Shown: positions 7,589-16,237 of the stretch, piece by piece | How positions within the stretch are numbered: position 1 is the first letter of the stretch | How the letters are laid out: every line of letters starts with the position of its first letter | Source: Candidatus Aceula lacicola | GTDB taxonomy: Bacteria; Omnitrophota; Gorgyraeia; Zapsychrales; Aceulaceae | DNA: 39,647 bases | Assembly (NCBI GenBank): GCA_030765785.1 | Contig: JAVCCC010000055.1 | Span: forward strand, 1-39,647 | Direction of reading: 5' to 3' | Translations under genes and position numbers: made by a program | The notes under the pieces: generated by a model | Told to the model about the DNA's origin: nothing | Seen by the model: only the letters and a program-made list of their open reading frames with translations | The model's database searches: none

Positions 7589-8165
7589 TAACAAATTTAA
7601 ATTTTTTCAACGCGCGTGCCCGATGGCTGATTCTTGATTTAATGTTGGGATCTAATTCTCCAAAAGTTTTATTATATCGGGGAACCAAAAAAAGAGGATC
7701 ATATCCAAAACCATTGCTTCCTTTTGATCGAGTAGAAATAAGTCCACTGCAGCTTCCAGAAACAACATCCACAATTCCGCTTTGATCCGTCAAAGCAACA
7801 AAACAACGATATCGAGCCTGTCTTTTCTTTATCGAAACCTTACGCAAAGATCTTAAAAGCTTTGCATTGTTCTTTTTATCTGTAGCATTAGCCCCTGAAA
7901 AACGAGCAGAAAAAATACCTGGATTATTATCCAACGCTTTAACTTCTAATCCAGAATCTTCCCCCATGACAAGTTTTTTTGTATAAAGAGATATCGTCGA
8001 TGCTTTCTTTAAAGCATTTGCAGAAAAAGTCTTTCCATCTTCCTCAATATGAGGCATATTTTTATAATCTTTTAAAGACGTAATTTTTAAAGGAAGGTCA
8101 GCTAAAAACTCTTTTAACTCTTTTAACTTCTTTTGATTATTAGTTGCAATTAAAAGCTCTTTCAT
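7557..8165 (-). CDS. rdgB: XTP/dITP pyrophosphatase (RdgB/HAM1)
   Basis: 202 residues, normal length. It opens with LLIATNNQKKLKELKEFL, carries EDSGLEVKAL and GIFSARFSG, and ends with SHRARALKKF, all diagnostic of the ITPase/HAM1 family. It hydrolyses non-canonical purine triphosphates such as XTP and dITP to the monophosphate, keeping hypoxanthine and xanthine out of nucleic acids. It is the last gene of the run that starts at merR; the rph stop is three bases before its ATG. The last 32 bases overlap the AsmA-like gene on the other strand. Confidence 0.93.
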   Translation of the reverse strand: MKELLIATNNQKKLKELKEFLADLPLKITSLKDYKNMPHIEEDGKTFSANALKKASTISLYTKKLVMGEDSGLEVKALDNNPGIFSARFSGANATDKKNNAKLLRSLRKVSIKKRQARYRCFVALTDQSGIVDVVSGSCSGLISTRSKGSNGFGYDPLFLVPRYNKTFGELDPNIKSRISHRARALKKFKFVIKKYLEAHPE

Positions 8166-8168
8166 TTC

Positions 8169-8876
8169 TTAGTTATCTAGCACACTTTTTTGGATATCAA
8201 ACAATTCTGCAATCCCTTCTTTCGCTAAAACAAGGGCTTGGTCCATCTGCTCTTTTGAAAAAGGCAAGCCTTCAGCCGTGCCTTGTACCTCAATAAAATC
8301 TCCACATCCACGCATAACAACATTCATATCCATATCCGCTTTTGAATCTTCTGAAAAATTTAAATCCAACAAAAGCTCATTATTAACAAGACCAACACTT
8401 ACAGCGGCAACACAGTCTCTTAATGGAAGCTCCACTAACTTAATGTCTTTCTTAAACTTCTTTAAAACATCCACAAGCGCAACATAAGCTCCAGTAATCG
8501 AAGCCGTACGTGTTCCTCCGTCAGCCTGAATAACGTCACAATCAATTTTAATCGTACGCTCACCTAAAGCAACAAAATCAACAACACTTCTCAGCGATCG
8601 CCCTATTAACCTTTGAATCTCATGTGTACGTCCAGATACTTTATTGCGTGCAATGCGAGACGAACAAGAACACGGCAACATACCGTACTCTGCCGTCAAC
8701 CACCCCGTCGAAGAATTCCGCAAAAAGATTGGAACGTTATCTTCAATGGTAGCTGTACAAATAACACGGGTATCTCCAAACTCTACCAAGCAAGAACTCT
8801 GAGCATTCTTTAAATAATTCCGCGTAATTTTAATATCTCTCAATTGATTAGGTTTTCTACCATCTTTTCTTGACAT
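8169..8876 (-). CDS. rph: Ribonuclease PH
   Basis: 235 residues from the ATG at 8876, which follows AAAGGA by seven bases; a second ATG lies directly before it at 8879. The sequence starts [16 protein letters not shown] and carries [25 protein letters not shown] and [16 protein letters not shown], all typical of RNase PH. The enzyme trims the 3' tails of tRNA precursors by phosphorolysis. An open frame extends upstream into queF, but those residues are not family-like. rph next to rdgB and, further off, murI is a widely conserved grouping. Confidence 0.94.
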   Translation of the reverse strand: MSRKDGRKPNQLRDIKITRNYLKNAQSSCLVEFGDTRVICTATIEDNVPIFLRNSSTGWLTAEYGMLPCSCSSRIARNKVSGRTHEIQRLIGRSLRSVVDFVALGERTIKIDCDVIQADGGTRTASITGAYVALVDVLKKFKKDIKLVELPLRDCVAAVSVGLVNNELLLDLNFSEDSKADMDMNVVMRGCGDFIEVQGTAEGLPFSKEQMDQALVLAKEGIAELFDIQKSVLDN

Positions 8877-8892
8877 CATTAAATCCTTTCTA

Positions 8893-9285
8893 TTAGCTCT
8901 GAGAATACTCTGCTGTAACCGTTGTCTGAATACCACCCCGCGTGCCCATGACAACCTCCACCTTAATCCAGCGTGGCTGACATGCCTTCACAACATCATC
9001 AAGAATTTTGTTTACCAAATGCTCATGAAAAATACCAACATCGCGATAAAATACAAGATAATACTTAAATGATTTAAGCTCAACACATGTTTTATCTGGC
9101 CTATAATTAATATTAATCGTCGCAAAATCTGGCAATCCCGTTTTAGGACAAATACACGTAAATTCACTCGTTTTTAAATCAACTAAATAATCCCGATCTT
9201 GATATTTATTCTTCCAGACATCAATTTTCGGAGTTTTAAGATCTCGAATGTTTTCTTGAAGCCCCTTATATGTTTTTTTTGCCAT
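8893..9285 (-). CDS. queF: NADPH-dependent 7-cyano-7-deazaguanine reductase QueF (short type)
   Basis: 130 residues, matching the single-domain YkvM-type QueF. It has the catalytic cysteine in [13 protein letters not shown], the family motif as ELKSFKYYL, and GIFHEHLVN. It reduces the nitrile of preQ0 to the aminomethyl group of preQ1 for queuosine in tRNA. It lies three bases after queE, completing a queD-queC-queE-queF block. Confidence 0.93.
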   Translation of the reverse strand: MAKKTYKGLQENIRDLKTPKIDVWKNKYQDRDYLVDLKTSEFTCICPKTGLPDFATININYRPDKTCVELKSFKYYLVFYRDVGIFHEHLVNKILDDVVKACQPRWIKVEVVMGTRGGIQTTVTAEYSQS

Positions 9286-9288
9286 AGC

Positions 9289-9978
9289 TTACCGTACCCC
9301 TAGTATCTTATGTATTTGAGGAACAACTCGAACATCTGTTAAGAATTCGAGACAAACTTTTTGAAACCTTTGACATTGATCAACAATACCATCTTGAATT
9401 TCTAACGTATTCGGCTGCAGAATAAATACTATATCACGATTCACTTCAGATGCAAGTTTTGCTGCGAAACGAACATCTACTTCTGTCGTGCTTAATGAAA
9501 TAACATTCTTGATAAAAACATCTTTTTTTATCGCAATATTTAAAAATGCTTTATGCTCTTCCCAAAACGCTTTTTGTCCTGTTGAGCTCGGAAGTTTAAA
9601 ATCCATAGAAACAAAATCAATCTGATCAATCAGCTCTTCTAAAGCTGAAAATAAAATACCGTTAGTCTCTAAATAAACCAAAAAACCTCTTTGCCTTAAA
9701 AGAGGTAAGAGCTCCCTTAAGAAATCTTTTTGTAACAGAGGCTCTCCTCCCGTTAAACTAACAGAATGAATGCTTTGAGCTTCTTTTAAAATAACCTCTA
9801 AAAGATCTTGGCTTGAAGATTCTTTGAAACTACCCTCTTCTCGTTCTAAGCTTGCCTCTGTGTCACACCAATCACATTTTATATTGCACCCATAAAATCG
9901 AACAAACACTTGAGGCACTCCTAAATACTTGCCTTCCCCTTGAATTGATTGAAAAACTTCTGAAATTTTAGATTTCAT
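9289..9978 (-). CDS. queE: 7-carboxy-7-deazaguanine synthase QueE
   Basis: 229 residues. A radical SAM enzyme with the cluster motif YGCNIKCDWCD (CX3CX2C) near residue 30, after the QueE-type start VFQSIQGEGKYLGVPQVFVRF, and SLTGGEPLLQ for SAM binding. It converts 6-carboxy-tetrahydropterin to 7-carboxy-7-deazaguanine. Its start overlaps the queC stop (ATGA), which indicates translational coupling. Confidence 0.93.
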   Translation of the reverse strand: MKSKISEVFQSIQGEGKYLGVPQVFVRFYGCNIKCDWCDTEASLEREEGSFKESSSQDLLEVILKEAQSIHSVSLTGGEPLLQKDFLRELLPLLRQRGFLVYLETNGILFSALEELIDQIDFVSMDFKLPSSTGQKAFWEEHKAFLNIAIKKDVFIKNVISLSTTEVDVRFAAKLASEVNRDIVFILQPNTLEIQDGIVDQCQRFQKVCLEFLTDVRVVPQIHKILGVR

Positions 9979-10655
9979 TTTAAAGAAGGGTCTTTGAACT
10001 TAATCGCATCAAAACCTTTTTGCCGAAGCAAGCAGCTATCGCATACACCACAAGGTTTCTGCCCACCTTGATAACATGACCATGTTAATCGGTACGGCAC
10101 TTTTAACTTAAGTCCTATTTTTATAATTTGGGCCTTTGTTTTAGAAATCAAAGGAGCGTAAATCTTAATTCTCTTTTTACAAACTCCAGATTTTGTCCCC
10201 TTGTCTAAAATTTCCTGAAAACTAACAATAAACTCTGGACGGCAATCTGGGTAACCAGAATAATCAACAGCATTTGCTCCTATAAAAATTGCAATTGCAC
10301 CAATGCTTTCTGCAAATGACGAAGCAAAGCTTAAAAAGATAATGTTTCGAGAAGGAACATATGTCGACGGGATTTCTTTCTTTATTCGCTCAAGCGATCG
10401 TTTCTTAGGAATCTTTATTTTCTTATCTAAAAGCGAAGACCCTTTCCATGGAAAAGAAACTTTAACAACTTTAAAAGAACACTGAGCAACTTTTGCAATT
10501 CTTTTTGCCTGCACAATTTCTTTTAAATGCTTTTGACCATAATCAAAGATAAGGCCATACGGCTCAAATCCCTTGTTTTTTGCAATATAAAGAGTCGTTG
10601 CCGAATCAAGCCCGCCAGACAACAAAACAACTGCTTTTTTCTTTTTCTTACTCAT
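9975..10655 (-). CDS. queC: 7-cyano-7-deazaguanine synthase QueC
   Basis: 226 residues from ATG 10655. The PP-loop motif VVLLSGGLDSATTLY binds ATP, and the C-terminal CYQGGQKPCGVCDSC provides four zinc cysteines. It makes preQ0 from 7-carboxy-7-deazaguanine, ammonia and ATP. An upstream in-frame start exists but lies inside queD and adds non-family residues. The chosen ATG overlaps the queD stop by 8 bases. Confidence 0.93.
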   Translation of the reverse strand: MSKKKKKAVVLLSGGLDSATTLYIAKNKGFEPYGLIFDYGQKHLKEIVQAKRIAKVAQCSFKVVKVSFPWKGSSLLDKKIKIPKKRSLERIKKEIPSTYVPSRNIIFLSFASSFAESIGAIAIFIGANAVDYSGYPDCRPEFIVSFQEILDKGTKSGVCKKRIKIYAPLISKTKAQIIKIGLKLKVPYRLTWSCYQGGQKPCGVCDSCLLRQKGFDAIKFKDPSLK

Positions 10656-11010
10656 AATAAGTCGCGCTTGCATTCTCAGACTCCCAAACAGTAACACTTT
10701 TGACTTTAACAGAAGGAAGCTCTTTGGATATTTGTTGAAAAACATACTTTGAAATATTCTCAGAGGTAGGATTTAATTCTTTAAAATACGCACAATCATT
10801 TAAATGCGTATGATCAAGTGCATCAACGACATCCTTTAAGCCTTTTTTAATCTCTGTAAAATCAATAAGCATTCCTGCTTCATTTAATTTCTCTCCTAAA
10901 AAAACAACTTCCACTTTCCAGGTGTGTCCATGCAAATTCTTGCATTTTCCCTGATAATCTCTTAAAGAATGCGACGAAGCAAAATCTGATTTAACAGTTA
11001 ATTCATACAT
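10648..11010 (-). CDS. queD: 6-carboxy-5,6,7,8-tetrahydropterin synthase QueD
   Basis: 120 residues, the usual length. Zinc histidines appear in SSHSLR and NLHGHTW, with the catalytic cysteine in GKCKN and the DHTHLND motif later on. It turns dihydroneopterin triphosphate into 6-carboxy-tetrahydropterin, the first committed step of the preQ0 pathway. GTP cyclohydrolase is not in the window. Confidence 0.92.
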   Translation of the reverse strand: MYELTVKSDFASSHSLRDYQGKCKNLHGHTWKVEVVFLGEKLNEAGMLIDFTEIKKGLKDVVDALDHTHLNDCAYFKELNPTSENISKYVFQQISKELPSVKVKSVTVWESENASATYYE

Positions 11011-11015
11011 AAAAT

Positions 11016-11813
11016 TTAAACCTTTTTAATATTTTTAATAGGGCATCCTAAGAATCGTTTCGCGAGATCTTTAAAATGCTGAGGCTTGTCACTTACAAAG
11101 AATTGATATCGCCCCTCATTAGACAACGAATTCTCTAAATCCATCTTTTTAAGAATATCCTTAACTTCTCTCGCCACTTCCTTCGCTGAATCAACAAGAA
11201 AAACTTTTTTTCCCATAACAGAACCAATGACTTTCTTAAACAAAGGATAATGAGTGCAGCCTAAAATAAGCGTATCAATTTTTGATTTAATCATTACGGA
11301 AAGATATTCTTTAGCAATACCGTATGTTGGTTTTTGCGAAAACCATCCTTCTTCTGCCAAAGGAACAAAAAGCGGACAGGCTTGCGATCGAACCGTTACC
11401 CTTTTTGAAATTTTCTTTATCATCTGAAAATATTTCTGACTCTGAATTGTTGCAGATGTTGCAATAACACCAATTTTTTTATTCTTCGTGACTGCGCACG
11501 CTTTCTTTGCCCCAGGCTCTATAACACCCACAATTGGTAAAGAAAACTTCTTACGCAATGATGAAAGAGCAAAACTAGAAGACGAATTACATGCAACCAC
11601 AATCATTTTGACATTATGCTTTAAAAGAAAACTGACATTTTCTTTAGAAAAACGAACAATTGCTTCTTTTGATTTTGTTCCATACGGAACACGCGCTGTA
11701 TCTCCGAAATAAACAATATTTTCATTTGGAAGTTGTTTCATTATCTCTTTAACAACTGTAAGACCACCAAGGCCTGAATCAAATACTCCAATGGCACATT
11801 TTCGTTTATCCAT
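11016..11813 (-). CDS. murI: Glutamate racemase
   Basis: 265 residues. Both catalytic cysteines are present in their motifs, VACNSSSS and LGCTHYPL, with GVFDSGLGGLTVV at the start and YFGDTARVPYGTKS. It supplies D-glutamate for peptidoglycan. It follows a cell-wall amidase gene by six bases and precedes queD by five. Confidence 0.95.
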   Translation of the reverse strand: MDKRKCAIGVFDSGLGGLTVVKEIMKQLPNENIVYFGDTARVPYGTKSKEAIVRFSKENVSFLLKHNVKMIVVACNSSSSFALSSLRKKFSLPIVGVIEPGAKKACAVTKNKKIGVIATSATIQSQKYFQMIKKISKRVTVRSQACPLFVPLAEEGWFSQKPTYGIAKEYLSVMIKSKIDTLILGCTHYPLFKKVIGSVMGKKVFLVDSAKEVAREVKDILKKMDLENSLSNEGRYQFFVSDKPQHFKDLAKRFLGCPIKNIKKV

Positions 11814-11819
11814 ATTTAT

Positions 11820-12842
11820 TTACCGTGTATAGAGCACCAATCCATCAGCTAAGCTATTTGCAATCTTCTGCCGATAAGCGCTACTTTTTAATTTTTGCTC
11901 TTCTCTTTTATTTGACAAAAACCCAACTTCAACTAAAACAGCAGGAATTAAAGTATTCTTTAAAATATAAAAATTAGCTGTTTTATTTCCTCGATTTCTT
12001 GTATTAATCTTTTTCGCAGTATACCCAGCTAAATATCTTGCAATATCTGATGAAGATTGTTGTTTATATGTATGCAACATATCAAGCACTATTTTTTTCG
12101 CATTAATATTATCATATTTCATATTATATTTCCGAAACATTTTTTTATGTTTCTCAATACAACAAATTTCTTTTTTATCTCTCCAATTTAAAAATCCTAA
12201 ATAATATGTCTCTAACCCCTCAACCCCAAAACTATTAGCAATATTCGCATGAACACTAATAAATAAATCCGCATTCTCTGATCTTGCCACGTCAACTCTT
12301 TCATCTAAAGACAAAAAATTATCCGCATCCCTTGTCTGAACAACAAAGACTCCTCTTTTCTTTAAAGCACTAGAAAGCCGATTAGCAATATCAAGAACAA
12401 TATCTTTTTCTTGAGTCCCTCTTCGACTAATCGCACCTGGATCTTTACCTCCATGCCCAGCGTCGACGATAATCTTTCGAAATGTTTTTGATATGGATCC
12501 CGCTTTTTCGGAAAGAGGTACCATAACGCGTTGCTCAAAATCAAAAGGAACGGAAATAACTCCTCGAGAAATCTTAATTGGCTTACTTAAATAAACATCC
12601 CTTTGCTCAATAACAACAATATTGCTTCCGATAAGACCTCGAGCTTCAATTTCTTTTCTGCTTAGTTTAATCACTTGCGTTATACTATCCATCGTACAAT
12701 CAAATCCATAACGCATGCAAAGCTCTTTTAAAACAAAATTTTGCTTTCGTAATTTTTGATATGGAGTTGACGCACAACCCGAAACAAAAACCAGAAAACC
12801 AACTATTAAGAATATAATATATTTTCTAAAAGATTGAACCAT
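11820..12842 (-). CDS. N-acetylmuramoyl-L-alanine amidase, lipoprotein
   Basis: 340 residues. A signal segment ends in the lipobox VSGC, then comes a region of about 100 residues with a short AMIN-like or linker character, then a full Amidase_3 domain. Zinc ligands and catalytic glutamate are in IIVDAGHGGKDPGA, LFISVHAN and AVLVEVGFLSN. It cuts the bond between muramic acid and L-alanine in peptidoglycan. Its place directly after the secretin gene suggests local wall opening for the secretion complex, but general cell-division use is equally possible. Confidence 0.9.
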   Translation of the reverse strand: MVQSFRKYIIFLIVGFLVFVSGCASTPYQKLRKQNFVLKELCMRYGFDCTMDSITQVIKLSRKEIEARGLIGSNIVVIEQRDVYLSKPIKISRGVISVPFDFEQRVMVPLSEKAGSISKTFRKIIVDAGHGGKDPGAISRRGTQEKDIVLDIANRLSSALKKRGVFVVQTRDADNFLSLDERVDVARSENADLFISVHANIANSFGVEGLETYYLGFLNWRDKKEICCIEKHKKMFRKYNMKYDNINAKKIVLDMLHTYKQQSSSDIARYLAGYTAKKINTRNRGNKTANFYILKNTLIPAVLVEVGFLSNKREEQKLKSSAYRQKIANSLADGLVLYTR

Positions 12843-12848
12843 TGTCGA

Positions 12849-14471
12849 TTACTTTAAAATATCCTCTCCAGACAACCGATCTCCGGTAATAATCCTAGGC
12901 GTTAAAAAGATAACAATTTCAGTTTTTGTTACACTTTTATCTTCATTGCGAAAGATGGATCCCAAAAATGGAATATCGCCTAAAATCGGAACTTTGTTAA
13001 CCGTTCGAATATCTTGTTCCTTAATTAAACCGCCAATAATAATCGTAACGCCATCTTTAGCTGTAACGGTTGTTTCTGCCTCAGATGTGTCAACGGTTGG
13101 TATTTTGTTATTTGTGCTTGTCGTTACATATCCAGTAAGTGAACTTACCTCTGGTTTAATCTTCATTGTAATATATCCATCTCCATGGATTGTGGGCGTT
13201 ACAAAAAGCTTAACGCCAACTTCAATGAAGTTAACACTTTCAGCCGTTGTTACTGGGCCGGATGCCGTTGTTGTTGTTTCGCTCGTTACATATGGCTCGC
13301 TTGATCCTACTAAAATCTTAGCCTCTTCATTATTAATAACTGCTATTCTCGGATTTGAAAGAATATTCGTCTCACCAACCGTTTCAAGAGCCTCAATTAA
13401 AACACTATAATCATCACTAGCAATAGTTCCTATGCTAAGTTTCCCACTTTTATCAGTTGACGATAAAACATCAAAATTGCTCGCAAAATCTAAAGTATGA
13501 AAATCTGAAACGATCGCCTGCCAATCAATGCCCATTTTATATTGATCGCTCAGCGTGATTTGAAGTATTTTAGCCTCGATTAAAACTTCTGTATGTTTCT
13601 CATCAAAAGCCTCAATCATCTTTAAAATTTCATTAATCTTTTCCTTTGTCTCTGTCACAAAAATCTTATTTGATCGATCATCAAATTCAATTTTACCGAT
13701 ATTTTTTGTTAACAAATTTTGAATCTTGCTCGCGACTTCATCAGCTTTGGCATATCGCAATGAAAAAACTTTTGTCGACAGAGGAATATCTGCCCGACGT
13801 ATTACTTCCTCCATCAAAAGAATCTTTTCGGGTCTATCCGTAATAATCAATGTATTCGACTTCGTATCAGCGGTCACTGTTCCAAGCTGACTTTTCATCT
13901 GACCTAAAACCGGTAGAACTTCATCTGCTTTCGCATATTCTAACTGAACTAATTTTGTTTCTGTTTTCTGTCCAAACTTGTAGCCATATAATTGCTGAAA
14001 ATCTTGAGCCGTTAAAACTTTGATGATCCCACCTTCTTCCACATAGGCTAAATCATTTGATTCAAGAATAATCTGAAGGGCATCTCTAACGCCCACACTT
14101 TTTAAATAAATTGTTACTTTGCCTTTAACATTCTTTCCTGCAACAATATTTAATCCACTTTTTTTCGAAATTAATTTTAAGACATCAACAATATCCATAT
14201 CCTTTAACTCAAGAGCATCTAGCACAATCCCTGCCGAAAACGAATTACTTGACCCAAAGCCTTGATTAATTTCATTAATATTACGCGCAGAAAAAACTTT
14301 TCCGGAATAGGTCCTTGGCGCAGGATCTTCTGCCTGAACTTGCTCAAAGAAATCAAGCGCATTGGTAACAACGGAATCAGAGCTATCTTTTTGTGCATAG
14401 CTGATGGTTCCGCCGATCAGCAAAACAAAAATAACTAAATAGCATAGTATAAAATTTCTTTTCATATTCAT
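12849..14471 (-). CDS. gspD: Type II secretion/pilus secretin GspD/PilQ-like
   Basis: 540 residues, starting at ATG 14471 with AAAGGAG six bases upstream, and a cleavable signal peptide ending near SYAQ. An N-terminal STN/N0 domain (LELKDMDIVDVLKLISKKSGLNIV) is followed by two N1-type modules (LEYAKADEVLPVLGQM, LRYAKADEVASKIQNL), then the secretin core with EVGVKLFVTPTI and GGLIKEQDIRTVNKVPILGDIPFLGSIF, ending in EIVIFLTPRI. It forms the outer-membrane channel. It is shorter than classical GspD, with fewer N modules. It lies 31 bases after the GspC-like gene and six before the amidase. Confidence 0.9.
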   Translation of the reverse strand: MNMKRNFILCYLVIFVLLIGGTISYAQKDSSDSVVTNALDFFEQVQAEDPAPRTYSGKVFSARNINEINQGFGSSNSFSAGIVLDALELKDMDIVDVLKLISKKSGLNIVAGKNVKGKVTIYLKSVGVRDALQIILESNDLAYVEEGGIIKVLTAQDFQQLYGYKFGQKTETKLVQLEYAKADEVLPVLGQMKSQLGTVTADTKSNTLIITDRPEKILLMEEVIRRADIPLSTKVFSLRYAKADEVASKIQNLLTKNIGKIEFDDRSNKIFVTETKEKINEILKMIEAFDEKHTEVLIEAKILQITLSDQYKMGIDWQAIVSDFHTLDFASNFDVLSSTDKSGKLSIGTIASDDYSVLIEALETVGETNILSNPRIAVINNEEAKILVGSSEPYVTSETTTTASGPVTTAESVNFIEVGVKLFVTPTIHGDGYITMKIKPEVSSLTGYVTTSTNNKIPTVDTSEAETTVTAKDGVTIIIGGLIKEQDIRTVNKVPILGDIPFLGSIFRNEDKSVTKTEIVIFLTPRIITGDRLSGEDILK

Positions 14472-14502
14472 TTCCGTCTCCTTTAAAAGTATAAAATATA
14501 TT

Positions 14503-15123
14503 TTATTGGAACAATTCTATTGTAGACCCATTGTAATCTAAAATGATCTTTCCTTCTTTGATAGACCGAATCTTCCCTTCTAAAACTTCATCTCCTTGAT
14601 GAAGAAAAAATATTTTTCGAGATTTGATATCCTCAATAATCGCCTCTGGGACATCTCCTAAAACAATTCCGACTATACGAAGGCTTTCTGATAAATTAAT
14701 ATTTTCAGCTTTTACCTGCTCTTCTTCTTGTTTTGGCTTTGGTCGAGAAAAAACATCGCGCTCTTCAATTTCTTGCGCATAATACTCATACGGCTTACTT
14801 TTTTCATCTTTCAAATCAACAGTCTTGCTAATTTCAGCAGGCACATCGTCGACAACAAAATCATCTACCTTATTCTGAGAAAAGATAAAAATATACAACA
14901 AATATCCTGCCAAAACTAAAACAATTAAAATCATTAGTTGATTAAGCACTCGAAAAACACGCTCAAAACTATCAGAATCAATTTTCTCAACACTATCTTT
15001 ATCATCAGCTTTCTTTTTAGATATACTTTTATCTTTTTTACGAATAATCTTTAAAAGCTTCTCTTCTGGCAATCCCTCTCTATTCATCTGTACCCCATTG
15101 CCTTTCTTCTTCAGCCAAGACAT
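14503..15123 (-). CDS. GspC/PilP-like inner-membrane coupling protein
   Basis: 206 residues. A charged cytoplasmic tail is followed by one membrane helix (about residues 63-81, LMILIVLVLAGYLLYIFIF), a charged linker, and a C-terminal homology-region domain with LRIVGIVLGDVPEAIIED, FFLHQGDEV and IILDYNGSTIELF. That pattern matches GspC/PilP, which link the inner platform to the secretin. Position right before gspD agrees. ATG 15123 has GGGAG nine bases upstream and overlaps exeA by 44 bases; ATG 15087 is an alternative with only an eight-base overlap. Confidence 0.75.
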   Translation of the reverse strand: MSWLKKKGNGVQMNREGLPEEKLLKIIRKKDKSISKKKADDKDSVEKIDSDSFERVFRVLNQLMILIVLVLAGYLLYIFIFSQNKVDDFVVDDVPAEISKTVDLKDEKSKPYEYYAQEIEERDVFSRPKPKQEEEQVKAENINLSESLRIVGIVLGDVPEAIIEDIKSRKIFFLHQGDEVLEGKIRSIKEGKIILDYNGSTIELFQ

Positions 15124-15913
15124 CAATCAATTCTCCCGTAACAACTTCGCGTCCTTCCATAACAAGTCGTTCTAACGCATTATGACAATATAACGTAATT
15201 TTTCTTGGATATCCTTGAGTCACCGCATAAATCTTCTTAATAGCTTCATAGCTAAAAATATCACGCTGCCCGCTAAAACCAGCTTGTTTAAGTCTAAAAT
15301 AAATCATCTGCGCTGTTTCGTTCTCGTCAAGTGGATTAATAATATATCGTAAACTCACACGATCCATAAAATTATTAATTTTCTTTATTCTAGGCAAGAG
15401 CTCCATCTGCCCTAAAATAACAAGCTGAAGCAACTTAAACTCGTTTGTCTCGTAATTTAAAAACGTTCTTAAAATTTCGATAAACGGTAACGACAACTTT
15501 TGCCCTTCGTCAATTAAAAGAATAATTGTTTTTTCTTCCTCAACACCTTTTTGAAACAAATATTTCTCAATTGCTTCTCTATGATCCATTGCAGATCGCA
15601 AAAAAGGGCTCACGCCAAACATTTTTGTTAAATGAGCCAAAAACTGATATTCGCTTTTAAAATCTGGATCAAGAATCATATGAAAAACAAACTTATCTTC
15701 TTCGCCATTAAACGATTGCAGCAGAGCCCTTGATAAGGTCGTCTTTCCGGCTCCTACGTCACCTAAAATAAGACTTAACCCTCTTCGCAAGCGAATCGCA
15801 ATCTCCAAACGCTTTAATGCCGTTGTATGCTCTCTCGAATGATAAAAAAAATCAGGATCCGGACTTGTCGAAAAAGGTTCCTTTTGAATATCTAAAACTT
15901 CATAATAACTCAT
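15080..15913 (-). CDS. ExeA/GspA-like AAA ATPase
   Basis: 277 residues. The start YYEVLDIQKEPFSTSPDPDFFYHS is the standard ExeA opening. Walker A is GDVGAGKTT and Walker B LLIDEGQKL. No C-terminal peptidoglycan-binding domain or membrane helix is present, so it is the short form. ExeA-type ATPases help insert or assemble the secretin through the cell wall; related short forms accompany MSHA-type pili. It lies one base after merR and overlaps the GspC-like gene. Confidence 0.88.
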   Translation of the reverse strand: MSYYEVLDIQKEPFSTSPDPDFFYHSREHTTALKRLEIAIRLRRGLSLILGDVGAGKTTLSRALLQSFNGEEDKFVFHMILDPDFKSEYQFLAHLTKMFGVSPFLRSAMDHREAIEKYLFQKGVEEEKTIILLIDEGQKLSLPFIEILRTFLNYETNEFKLLQLVILGQMELLPRIKKINNFMDRVSLRYIINPLDENETAQMIYFRLKQAGFSGQRDIFSYEAIKKIYAVTQGYPRKITLYCHNALERLVMEGREVVTGELIDVLAEEERQWGTDE

Positions 15914-15914
15914 A

Positions 15915-16139
15915 CTAAATCTTTAACCTTTTTTTAATTTCTTTTAAAGATAGTCCTTTGCTTCGCATACCACGAATCTCCTTAAGACGATCAACAGAGC
16001 CATCATCAAAGTATCGAAAATTTGTGATTGGACTACGACCAATTTCCTCTAAAAGCCCAATACCCAAATAATACTTTACTGTATACGTTGAATAACCTGT
16101 TGAAACCGCTAAATCTTTTAGTAAATATATGTTTTTCAT
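15915..16139 (-). CDS. Minimal MerR-family DNA-binding protein
   Basis: 74 residues, only the winged-helix DNA-binding domain: YLLKDLAVSTGYSTYTVKYYLGIGLLEE, then RYFDDGSVDRLKEIRGMRSKGLSLKEIKKRL. There is no effector domain or dimer coiled coil, and it is far shorter than classical MerR proteins. It is the first gene of a 12-gene run. A perfect inverted repeat overlaps its predicted transcription start, making autoregulation likely. No ribosome site precedes the ATG, only the end of the hairpin six bases away. Confidence 0.85.
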   Translation of the reverse strand: MKNIYLLKDLAVSTGYSTYTVKYYLGIGLLEEIGRSPITNFRYFDDGSVDRLKEIRGMRSKGLSLKEIKKRLKI

Positions 16140-16145
16140 AGACTT

Positions 16146-16177
16146 AAGTATAGCTCTCTACTCAGAGAGCTATACTT
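16146..16177. promoter_or_regulatory. Perfect 14-bp inverted repeat at the merR transcript start
   Basis: AAGTATAGCTCTCT (16146-16159) and AGAGAGCTATACTT (16164-16177) are exact complements with a 4-base centre. The predicted start of transcription (about 16173) is inside the right arm. It can act as a DNA operator for the MerR protein or as an RNA hairpin six bases before the start codon. It lacks a T tract, so it is not a normal terminator. Confidence 0.8.
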
Positions 16178-16179
16178 TA

Positions 16180-16208
16180 AAAATAGCAAAATCTATACAT
16201 CTTGTCAA
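16180..16208 (-). promoter_or_regulatory. Promoter of the merR-exeA-gspCD...rdgB run
   Basis: -35 TTGACA (16203-16208, perfect), 17-base spacer, -10 TATTTT (16180-16185) on the minus strand, 41 bases before the merR ATG. Spacing between the following genes is so short that it may serve the whole run down to rdgB. Confidence 0.7.
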
Positions 16209-16237
16209 TAATAAAGCGGTCTTTTTATAGGATATTC

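Noticed and set aside
12946-13410. 154-codon plus-strand frame opposite gspD
   Set aside because: It is a shadow of the secretin gene; composition mirrors the conserved antisense strand and no start signals are seen.
16146-16177. Reading the perfect inverted repeat as a terminator for the gspM-like gene
   Set aside because: It lies downstream of the next promoter and has no T tract on the minus strand.
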